The translations under genes and the position numbers were made by a program. A model generated the notes under the pieces. It had not been told where the DNA came from. It was given only the letters and a program-made list of their open reading frames with translations, and ran no database searches. Shown piece after piece: positions 37,620 to 44,379 of a DNA stretch of 64,000 bases. Numbering within the stretch: the stretch's first letter is position 1; the number at the start of each line of letters is the position of its first letter. The stretch comes from Microbacterium sp. Root61 (lineage in GTDB: Bacteria; Actinomycetota; Actinomycetes; Actinomycetales; Microbacteriaceae). The stretch covers positions 207,768 through 271,767 of the forward strand of contig NZ_LMGU01000002.1 of the NCBI RefSeq assembly GCF_001427525.1, in the 5' to 3' direction.

Positions 37620-39319
37620 GCGTCCGCCGCAGTCTCGTGGCCGTGGTGATGGCCGCGGCGGTGCTCGTGCTGGCGGCCTGCACGGGGCTGCCCACCAGCG
37701 GCCAGGTGTACGCCGGGCGGGACGCGGCCGAGCAGGTCGAATCGCCCGACTTCTCGTTCATCCCGGACCGTCCCCAGCCGGGCGCGACGCCCGAGCAGAT
37801 CGTCGACGGATTCATCCGCGCCGGTTCGGGGCCCGCGGGCGAATGGGCCAGGGCGAACCTCTTCCTCGCTCCGGGCGCCGAGTGGGACCCCTGGGCGACC
37901 GTCACCGTCGACGTACAGGGCTCGCGCGAGGTCGTCGAGGTCGAACCGGCGACGGCCTCGCCCGACGACACGCACAGCACCGTCACAGCCGAGATCACCC
38001 CCGTCGCGAACGTCGACAACCGGGGGGTGTACAGCCCGTCCGAGTCGGTCGTCGCCTCGACGCTCCCGTTCCAGCTGGAGAAGCAGCCGGACGGCGAATG
38101 GCGCATCACCGAGGCCCCCGACGGCGTGGTGCTGGATCAGAACCTCTTCACCACCGTCTACCGGCACTACTCGCTGATGTTCTTCGATCCGACGTGGCAG
38201 TTCCTCGTCCCCGACGTGCGGTGGTTCCCCCGGGTGAAAGTCGCCAGCACGATCGCGACCCAGCTCGCGGCGGGGCCGGCGGAGTGGCTGACCGGCGCCG
38301 TGGGGTCCGGCTTCACCGACGGCACCCTGGTCACTTCATCGGTGGTCACCTCGAACGTCGCGGATGTGGCCCTGAGCGTCGACGCGCAGACCCTGGACAC
38401 CGAGACCATCGACCGCATGCAGACGCAGCTCACCGCGAGTCTGGCCGCCGCCGGGGTCTCCGAGGTGCGGATGTCGGCCGATGGGGTGCCGCTGACCGCC
38501 TCGATCGTCCCGGTCCGCTCGACCACGGTCGCCGCGGCTCCGCTCGTGCTGACCGAGACCGACTTCGGCTTCCTCGGCGGCGACGCGCTCGTCCCGATCC
38601 CGGGGCTGTCCGATGCGATGATGTCGGTCACGCCCGCGCCCGTGTCAGCCCAGATGTCCCCAGACCGCGACTTCGCGGCGGTGCGGCTCGAGGGTGGCGG
38701 GGTGTCTCGCGTCGAGGCGCGCGGCGACGTCGTGCCGCTGGACACGCGCGCCGGACTCATCGATCCCACCGTGGATGCGTTCGGCTACACGTGGAGCGTG
38801 CCCAGAGACAGCCCCTCGGGGTTGTCGGCGTACGACCCGACCGGCGTGCACATCGACTTCCCGACGGCGTGGTCCAACGCGACGCAGATCTCCGCGATGG
38901 CCCTCTCCCGCGACGGGACCCGCCTGGTCGCGCTGCTGACCGGCGGCGGGCGCACCTCGGTGTGGGTCGCGGCGGTCGTGCGCAACGCCGACGGGGTGCC
39001 GCAGAGCGTCGGCGTGCCGATCGTGCTCAGCGAGTCGCTGGCCGCAGCAGGCGGGGTCGCGTGGCTCGACGGTGCGACGGTCGGCGTGCTCGGATCGTCC
39101 GGCAGTGAGCCCATCGTGCTGGAGCAGCCGATCGGCGGACCTTCGATCGAGACGGACGCTCCGGCCAGCTCGGCCACCATCGCCGGGTCGAACCAGGCCA
39201 CCACCGTGCGGCTGCGCGGATCCGACGACACGCTGTACGTCAAGCGCGGGACGAACTGGCAGCCGTTGGCCACCGGCATCCGTCTCCTCGCCACCCAGCA
39301 GGGCACGCCGCAGCAGTAG
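37616..39319 (+). CDS. lpqB: Lipoprotein LpqB
   Basis: A 567-aa lipoprotein with a signal peptide ending in the lipobox LAAC (C22). The N-terminal GerMN-type domains (about 50-330) precede a beta-propeller-like domain (about 330-560). LpqB sits outside the membrane and, in mycobacteria, binds the MtrB sensor and tunes signalling. The ATGA overlap with mtrB supports co-translation. Length is close to the actinobacterial norm (about 570-600 aa). Confidence 0.93.
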   Translation: MSVRRSLVAVVMAAAVLVLAACTGLPTSGQVYAGRDAAEQVESPDFSFIPDRPQPGATPEQIVDGFIRAGSGPAGEWARANLFLAPGAEWDPWATVTVDVQGSREVVEVEPATASPDDTHSTVTAEITPVANVDNRGVYSPSESVVASTLPFQLEKQPDGEWRITEAPDGVVLDQNLFTTVYRHYSLMFFDPTWQFLVPDVRWFPRVKVASTIATQLAAGPAEWLTGAVGSGFTDGTLVTSSVVTSNVADVALSVDAQTLDTETIDRMQTQLTASLAAAGVSEVRMSADGVPLTASIVPVRSTTVAAAPLVLTETDFGFLGGDALVPIPGLSDAMMSVTPAPVSAQMSPDRDFAAVRLEGGGVSRVEARGDVVPLDTRAGLIDPTVDAFGYTWSVPRDSPSGLSAYDPTGVHIDFPTAWSNATQISAMALSRDGTRLVALLTGGGRTSVWVAAVVRNADGVPQSVGVPIVLSESLAAAGGVAWLDGATVGVLGSSGSEPIVLEQPIGGPSIETDAPASSATIAGSNQATTVRLRGSDDTLYVKRGTNWQPLATGIRLLATQQGTPQQ

Positions 39320-39430
39320 CGCCGTGCTCGGGTGGGTATGTCCGGTTCGCCGACTCCTGCACAGACCACGGCGGGGAGCGAGTGATCCACGGATGCCGCG
39401 GCCCCCGGCTGCGGGCGCGTCATGCTCGGC

Positions 39431-39436
39431 GAGCAT
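39431..39436 (+). promoter_or_regulatory. Candidate -10 hexamer GAGCAT for comF
   Basis: GAGCAT with 6 nt to ATG 39443; compare TAGCAT before the DUF3499 gene. The first base deviates, so this is weak, but it favours 39443 over the in-frame ATG at 39422. Confidence 0.25.
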
Positions 39437-39442
39437 CGGTCC

Positions 39443-40111
39443 ATGTCGCTTCCCGTCCTCGTCCGCGAGGCCCTTGCCGATGCCCTCGTGCTCGCGTTCC
39501 CTGTCGACTGCGCGGGGTGCGGCGCGGAGGACGTCGCGCTGTGCGCGCCCTGCCGGACCGCTCTGGCGCCCCGCGTGACCTCGCGCGTCCTGGAGCCCGG
39601 GCTGGCGGTGCTCAGCGGTGTCACCTTCGACGGCGTCTGCGCACGCGTGATCCGCTCCCTCAAGGAGGACGGCCGGCTCGGCCTGGCGCGTGACCTGGCT
39701 CCGCTGCTGCGCGCCGCCGTCGACGCCGCCGACGCGGGCGACGCAGTCCTGGTGCCGATACCGACCTCCCGTGCGGCGTTCCGGCGCCGGGGCTACCGCG
39801 TCGTGGATACGGTCGCCCGGCGCGCGGACCTGCCCGGCGCGCGGCTGCTGCTGCCGGCCCGGCGCACGTCCGACCAGCGCGCGCTCGGGCGCGAGCAACG
39901 CCGCAGCAATGTCTCGGGCAGCCTGCGGGCGACGGATGCGGCGGGTCTGCGCGTGGTGATCCTGGACGACGTCGTCACGACCGGAGCGACGCTTCTCGAG
40001 GCTGCGCGTGCCCTGCGGGCGGGTGGTGCGACGGTTGTGGGGGCGGCCACGATCGCCTCCACACCGCGCCGAACAAGGCCGGCGGATGACTCATTGGAAA
40101 CTGGTAGGTGA
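39443..40111 (+). CDS. comF: ComF family phosphoribosyltransferase-like protein
   Basis: A 222-aa protein. Two Cys pairs near the N-terminus (CAGC and LCAPC) form the usual zinc site, and the PRPP-binding loop VVILDDVVTTGAT lies near residue 180, preceded by the QRALGREQRRSNV segment. ComF proteins are linked to DNA uptake in competent bacteria, but in actinobacteria the homologue beside hpf and lpqB has no proven role. An ATG at 39422 would add 7 residues; no ribosome site supports either. The gene ends 89 bp before hpf, whose -35 element touches its stop codon. Confidence 0.85.
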   Translation: MSLPVLVREALADALVLAFPVDCAGCGAEDVALCAPCRTALAPRVTSRVLEPGLAVLSGVTFDGVCARVIRSLKEDGRLGLARDLAPLLRAAVDAADAGDAVLVPIPTSRAAFRRRGYRVVDTVARRADLPGARLLLPARRTSDQRALGREQRRSNVSGSLRATDAAGLRVVILDDVVTTGATLLEAARALRAGGATVVGAATIASTPRRTRPADDSLETGR

Positions 40112-40136
40112 CAGGGCGGTGTCCGGTGGCTAGCGT
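40108..40136 (+). promoter_or_regulatory. Candidate promoter for hpf
   Basis: GTGACA (40108-40113) and TAGCGT (40131-40136) are spaced by 17 nt. The start would be near 40143, giving a leader of about 58 nt. Confidence 0.45.
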
Positions 40137-40157
40137 GGAGAGGACAAGGCGACTCGT

Positions 40158-40181
40158 GGTCCGCCCTTGACCGGGTGGACC
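40158..40181 (+). other. Hairpin in the hpf leader
   Basis: A 9-bp stem with one G-U pair, GGTCCGCCC (40158-40166) and GGGTGGACC (40173-40181), loop TTGACC. It ends 7 nt before the AAGGAGG ribosome site and may shield or thermally control it. Confidence 0.4.
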
Positions 40182-40200
40182 CGGAACAAGGAGGTCAAGG

Positions 40201-40866
40201 ATGGATACCAGCATCGTCGGCGTGGGCGTGGGGATCACTGATCGTTTCCGCTCGGTGGTCGAAGAGAAGGCCGCCCGTATCGAACTCCTCGCGCCTCGGG
40301 CGCAGACCCTCGAGGTCAAGGTCACCCATCGCGCGTACCACAACGGTCGCGTCGAAGACGAGACGGTCGAGCTCACGCTCACCGGCAAGGGCCCCGTGGT
40401 CCGGGCCGAGGCCGTCGACGGCGACAAGTTCGCCGCTCTCGACCTCGCGGTCGACAAGATGACGGAGCAGCTCCGTCGTGCCAAGGACAAGCGGGTCGAC
40501 GCGCGCAACCACCCGCGGGGGGCCAAGTTCGAGAAGGGGAGCGGCCAGCTCGAGGGCATCGACATCCGCCCGGCCAGCGCCGAGGTACTGCACGCCGTGC
40601 GGACCGGCGAAGTCCCCATCGTCACCGGTCCCGAGGACGAAGAGGCGTACACACCGGTCGTCATCCGCACCAAGAACTTCGACGCCGAATGGATGCCGGT
40701 GGAGGAGGCCGTCGACCGCATGGAGCTCGTCGGCCACGACTTCTTCCTCTTCATCGATGCCCGCACCGATCACCCGAGCGTCGTGTACCGCCGCAAGGGC
40801 TGGGACTACGGCGTGATCTCGCTGACGGCGCTCGCACCGCCGCTGGTCGAGGAGCTCGCCTCCTAG
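40201..40866 (+). CDS. hpf: Ribosome hibernation-promoting factor, long form
   Basis: A 221-aa protein. The N-terminal S30AE domain (residues 1-110, with DRFRSVVEEKAARIE) binds the decoding region of the 30S subunit; the C-terminal domain (about 165-215, KNFDAEWMPVEEAVDRMELVGHDFF) mediates 100S ribosome dimer formation. AAGGAGG before ATG 40201 is a very strong ribosome site, matching high expression in stationary phase. It lies upstream of secA in the M. tuberculosis order (from memory); here an 8-kb stretch with ABC and helicase genes is in between. A bidirectional terminator follows. Confidence 0.95.
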   Translation: MDTSIVGVGVGITDRFRSVVEEKAARIELLAPRAQTLEVKVTHRAYHNGRVEDETVELTLTGKGPVVRAEAVDGDKFAALDLAVDKMTEQLRRAKDKRVDARNHPRGAKFEKGSGQLEGIDIRPASAEVLHAVRTGEVPIVTGPEDEEAYTPVVIRTKNFDAEWMPVEEAVDRMELVGHDFFLFIDARTDHPSVVYRRKGWDYGVISLTALAPPLVEELAS

Positions 40867-40888
40867 ACCGGGACATCCGATAGACGGA

Positions 40889-40927
40889 CGAACGCCCCCG
40901 GGATGCCGAGCATCCCGGGGGCGTTCG
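40889..40927. terminator. Bidirectional terminator between hpf and the coiled-coil gene
   Basis: A perfect 18-bp stem, CGAACGCCCCCGGGATGC (40889-40906) and its complement (40910-40927), with loop CGA. It serves both convergent genes. Confidence 0.9.
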
Positions 40928-40934
40928 CGTCGAT

Positions 40935-42248
40935 TCAGTCGAAGAAGTCGCCGAGGAGGCTGCCGATGACGAGGCCGCCGAGGATGCCGGTCATGGCATC
41001 GTTGCCGCCACGACCGCGTGCAGGGCCGCCGGTCCACCCACCCGGGTCCTGCGGGCGGGACGAGTCGATATCGCGCTGAGCGAGCTGCAGGGCCTCGCTG
41101 GCGAGCATCCCTGCGCGACGCGCCATCTGCAGGGATTCCTCGAGGGAGTCTTCGCCGGTGGGAAGACGCTCGATGTCGGCCCGCAGTCGCTCGGCCTCGG
41201 CCAGGCGGGTACGGGCGTCGGCGCCGATCCAGCCGCGGTGCCCGGCGATCACGCTGCGTGCGACTGCCAGCTGCCGGTCGGCGTCATCGACGGCGTGACG
41301 GATCTGGTCGGGAGTGGGCAGCGGGCGCGCCTCGCGCTCGCGGGCCTTGGCGATCGCGGCATCCAGTGCGCTGTTGGCCTCGCGCAGCTGGGTGAGCTCG
41401 GCGAACGGGTCGGGCTTGACCCCTGCTCCGGGGAGTGCGGCGAGGGCCTGCTCGAGCGCGGTGACGGCGGCGCTGACAGCGGGGGTGCGCGGTGCCGTCC
41501 GGGCGGCGACGATGTCCTGACGCGAGTCGGCCACCACATCGGCGAGCGTGGACTGCGCGCGCAGCGCCTCGACCTCGAAGTCGTCGACGGCGTCGAACAG
41601 CGACGCGGCGCGCCGCACCGCCTCGGTGGAAGTCTCCAGGGCCAGCAGCGCCTGCTCGCGCTGACCGGCCTCGCGGCGTCGCTCCGACACGTCGGCACCA
41701 TGCTCGGCGAAGTCGAGCAGCTGCTCGGCCTCGTCGGCGTTGGCGGCGATCTGGTGCACGGCATCCGTGCTGTATCGCTCGGATACGCGCGCGATGACGG
41801 AACGGGCCTCCGGAAGGCGGGTGCGCAGCCGGGCGGCGTCGGTGCGGACGCCGGCAAGGATCTCGGGCGCGCGGCGCACGGTCGCGATCCGGCTCTCCAG
41901 GGCTGACGTGCGGTCCTCGAGCAGGTCGGTCGCCCACTCGCACAGCTGCACGATCCGCGCGTTGCGGGTGCGCAGCTCCTCGCGGGTGTCGGGGATCTCG
42001 TCGTGGTTCAGCTGGTGGAGGTGGAACGCCTCGGCCATGTGGGTGCGCACGGCGTCGAGCGCCGAGCGTACTTCCGCTGTGGCATCCCGTCCGAGTTCCG
42101 CCTCGGCGAAGATGAGCTCGTCGGCCGTCAGGCGGATCCGCTCGTCGGCCTGGACCAGAGCGGACTGCGCGCGACGATCCAGATCCGCGTCAGCGGCATC
42201 CTGCTGCGCTTGCTCTTCTTTGCGTCGTTTGCCCCAGAATCCAGCCAT
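40935..42248 (-). CDS. Uncharacterised coiled-coil protein with Gly-rich hydrophobic tail
   Basis: A 437-aa protein, mostly charged alpha-helix rich in Ala, Glu and Arg from residue 8 to about 390, with long coiled-coil potential. The last 40 residues change to a Gly-rich stretch ending in MTGILGGLVIGSLLGDFFD. That tail resembles the C-terminus of actinobacterial TPM (YgcG-type) proteins, but the secreted TPM domain and signal peptide are absent, so this looks like the tail portion of such a protein standing alone. It may associate with the membrane through the tail. Function unknown. Start ATG 42248 is supported by a leaderless-type -10. Confidence 0.65.
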   Translation of the reverse strand: MAGFWGKRRKEEQAQQDAADADLDRRAQSALVQADERIRLTADELIFAEAELGRDATAEVRSALDAVRTHMAEAFHLHQLNHDEIPDTREELRTRNARIVQLCEWATDLLEDRTSALESRIATVRRAPEILAGVRTDAARLRTRLPEARSVIARVSERYSTDAVHQIAANADEAEQLLDFAEHGADVSERRREAGQREQALLALETSTEAVRRAASLFDAVDDFEVEALRAQSTLADVVADSRQDIVAARTAPRTPAVSAAVTALEQALAALPGAGVKPDPFAELTQLREANSALDAAIAKAREREARPLPTPDQIRHAVDDADRQLAVARSVIAGHRGWIGADARTRLAEAERLRADIERLPTGEDSLEESLQMARRAGMLASEALQLAQRDIDSSRPQDPGGWTGGPARGRGGNDAMTGILGGLVIGSLLGDFFD

Positions 42249-42254
42249 GTCTCG

Positions 42255-42260
42255 ATCCTA
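42255..42260 (-). promoter_or_regulatory. -10 hexamer TAGGAT for the coiled-coil gene
   Basis: Minus-strand TAGGAT, 6 nt, then ATG 42248: leaderless type. Confidence 0.5.
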
Positions 42261-42337
42261 GGAGGACCGACGGGCTCCGCCGTGCCTCGTTCGCTGAGGG
42301 CGCGGCCGGACGGCCGCACTCTCAGCGAATCCCAAGC

Positions 42338-44116
42338 TCAGTCGCGGTCGCCGGATTTGTGGCGCGGCTTGCGTGCGAAGTCGGAGCCCGAGCGGCTCGG
42401 GCCGCCGGTGTCCAGGCGCATCTGGATCAGCTGACCCGAGATGCGCGTGCCCGACAGCTTGTCGAGGGTCTCGCGCGACAAGTCTGCCGGCAGCTCGACG
42501 AGCGAGAAGTCCGGACGGATCTGGATCGCACCGAAGTCGCCCCGGCTGAGACCGCCCTCGTTGGCGAGCGCGCCGACGATCTGGCGCGGTTCGACGCGGT
42601 GGCGCTTGCCGACGGCGAGGCGGTACGTGGCCATGTTGGCGTTGCTCGTGCGCGGACGGCGCTCGGGGCGCTCGCCGCGGTCGTCGCGGTCGAAGCGACC
42701 CGGGCGCTCGCCACGGTCGCCGCGGTCGTCGAAACCGCGCGCCGGGCGTGCGGGCTCGGGCTCGAGCAGCAGCGGGGACTCGCCCTGCGCCACGACGGCC
42801 AGGGCGGCCGCGACATCGACCTCGGGCACGTCATGGTTGCGGACGTAGTGCGCGATGACGTCGCGGAAGCCGTCGATGCGCTCGGTCTGACCGAGCGCCG
42901 CCGTGATGCGGTCGTCGAAGCGCGCGAGGCGCGTGACGTTGACGTCCTCCGCCGTGGGCAGCTGCATCAGCGTGAGCTGCTGACGGGTGGCGCGCTCGAT
43001 CGCGTTGACGAGCCCGCGCTCGCGCGGCGTCACGAAGCTGATCGCGTCGCCGGTGCGCCCGGCACGGCCGGTGCGGCCGATGCGGTGCACGTACGACTCG
43101 GTGTCGGTCGGGATGTCGAAGTTGACCACGTGCGAGATGCGCTCGACGTCGAGGCCTCGGGCCGCGACATCCGTGGCCACCAGGATGTCCAGCTTGCCGG
43201 ACTTCAGCTGGTTGACCGTCTTCTCGCGGACGGGCTGAGCGACGTCGCCGTTGATGGCGGCAGCGGAGTAGCCGCGGGCGCGCAGCTTCTCGGCGACCTC
43301 TTCGGTGGCGCTCTTGGTGCGGGCGAAGACGATCATGCCCTCGAAGTTCTCGACCTCGAGGATGCGCGTGAGCGCGTCGATCTTCTGCTGGTACGAGACG
43401 ATCAGGTACCGCTGGGTGATCGTCGCGGAGGTCGTCGTCTTGGTCTTGACCGTGATCTCTTCGGGATCGTTCAGGTACTTCTGCGAGATCCGGCGGATGG
43501 CGGCCGGCATCGTCGCGGAGAACAGTGCGACCTGCTTGGTCGAGGGGGTGTCGGCGAGGATCGTCTCGACGTCCTCGGCGAAGCCCATCTTGAGCATCTC
43601 GTCGGCCTCGTCGAGCACGAGGAACTTGAGCTCGGACAGGTCCAGCGTGCCCTTGTCGAGGTGGTCCATGATGCGACCGGGGGTGCCGACGACGATGTGC
43701 ACGCCGCGACGGAGGGCCGACAGCTGCGTGCCGTACCCCTGTCCGCCGTAGACGGGGAGGACGTGGACGCCCTTGACGTGCGCGGCGTACTTCTCGAACG
43801 CCTCGCAGACCTGCAGTGCGAGCTCGCGCGTGGGGGCGAGGACCAGGGCCTGCGGCGTCTTCTGCGAGACGTCGAGGCGGTCCAGGATCGGGAGCGCGAA
43901 CGCGGCCGTCTTGCCGGTACCGGTCTGGGCGAGTCCGACGACGTCGCGTCCGGCCAGAAGCGTGGGAATGGTGGCGGCCTGAATGGCCGAAGGGGTCTCG
44001 TACCCGACGTCGCTGAGTGCCTTGAGCACCGCGTCGCCCAATCCGAGGTCGGAGAACGTCATCGCGGCGGGCTCTACAGGAGCCTCGACCGGGGCGGAAA
44101 CATCGTCAGAAGACAC
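42338..44116 (-). CDS. deaD: DEAD-box RNA helicase (DeaD/CsdA type)
   Basis: A 592-aa helicase. Q motif at Q46 with F21 upstream, Walker A AQTGTGKT (63-70), PTRELA, GTPGR, DEAD at 169-172, SAT and HRIGRTGRAGR are all present. After a Gly/Arg/Asp-rich linker of about 60 residues (repeats of GDRGERPGRFDRDDR type) there is a DbpA/CsdA RNA-binding domain (LAVGKRHRVEPRQIVGAL). Such enzymes unwind RNA in ribosome assembly and cold adaptation. It starts with GTG 44116, 5 nt after a TATCCT -10 hexamer. Confidence 0.92.
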   Translation of the reverse strand: MSSDDVSAPVEAPVEPAAMTFSDLGLGDAVLKALSDVGYETPSAIQAATIPTLLAGRDVVGLAQTGTGKTAAFALPILDRLDVSQKTPQALVLAPTRELALQVCEAFEKYAAHVKGVHVLPVYGGQGYGTQLSALRRGVHIVVGTPGRIMDHLDKGTLDLSELKFLVLDEADEMLKMGFAEDVETILADTPSTKQVALFSATMPAAIRRISQKYLNDPEEITVKTKTTTSATITQRYLIVSYQQKIDALTRILEVENFEGMIVFARTKSATEEVAEKLRARGYSAAAINGDVAQPVREKTVNQLKSGKLDILVATDVAARGLDVERISHVVNFDIPTDTESYVHRIGRTGRAGRTGDAISFVTPRERGLVNAIERATRQQLTLMQLPTAEDVNVTRLARFDDRITAALGQTERIDGFRDVIAHYVRNHDVPEVDVAAALAVVAQGESPLLLEPEPARPARGFDDRGDRGERPGRFDRDDRGERPERRPRTSNANMATYRLAVGKRHRVEPRQIVGALANEGGLSRGDFGAIQIRPDFSLVELPADLSRETLDKLSGTRISGQLIQMRLDTGGPSRSGSDFARKPRHKSGDRD

Positions 44117-44121
44117 AGTTC

Positions 44122-44127
44122 AGGATA
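44122..44127 (-). promoter_or_regulatory. -10 hexamer TATCCT for deaD
   Basis: Minus-strand TATCCT with 5 nt to GTG 44116, which supports the GTG as start. Confidence 0.45.
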
Positions 44128-44201
44128 GTCCGTACCGCCTGAGAGGAGACAGGATGCGCCGGCCCCGGGCGTTTCCGACCGCCCGAGGCGAGGCATACGT
44201 C

Positions 44202-44224
44202 GACCGCGGCGTCCTCCCGCGGTC
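44202..44224 (-). terminator. Hairpin overlapping the micropeptide stop
   Basis: GACCGCGG (44202-44209) and CCGCGGTC (44217-44224), 7-nt loop. It sits at the end of the padR-ABC-micropeptide unit and could be its terminator, although no U-run follows. Confidence 0.35.
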
Positions 44225-44324
44225 AGCCCGCGAGGTTCTGCGCGATCAGTCCGGTGAGATCGATCGGCTCGGTCGGAGGCAAGCTGATCGCGGCGGGGTC
44301 GACGGCGGGCACGGAGCGGTTCAT
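44223..44324 (-). CDS. Putative 33-aa micropeptide, last gene of the PadR/FtsX operon
   Basis: A 34-codon frame (33 residues, starting MNRSVPAVDPAA and ending LIAQNLAG), 55 nt after the FtsX permease stop on the same strand. A textbook ribosome site AAAGGA stands 6 nt before the ATG, and nearly all third codon positions are G or C, as in the neighbouring genes. The peptide has no Cys, one Arg and three acidic residues, with a Pro-rich centre (LPPTEP) and an amphipathic C-terminal part. I do not recognise it. Its place behind an ABC transporter suggests an exported or signalling peptide, a RiPP-like precursor lacking visible modification genes, or a small transporter subunit. Expression is unproven. 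Confidence 0.5.
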   Translation of the reverse strand: MNRSVPAVDPAAISLPPTEPIDLTGLIAQNLAG

Positions 44325-44379
44325 GGTGTGTCCTTTCGAGGGGTCCTGCTTGTATATGTCCGGCACATCCCGATTCGTC

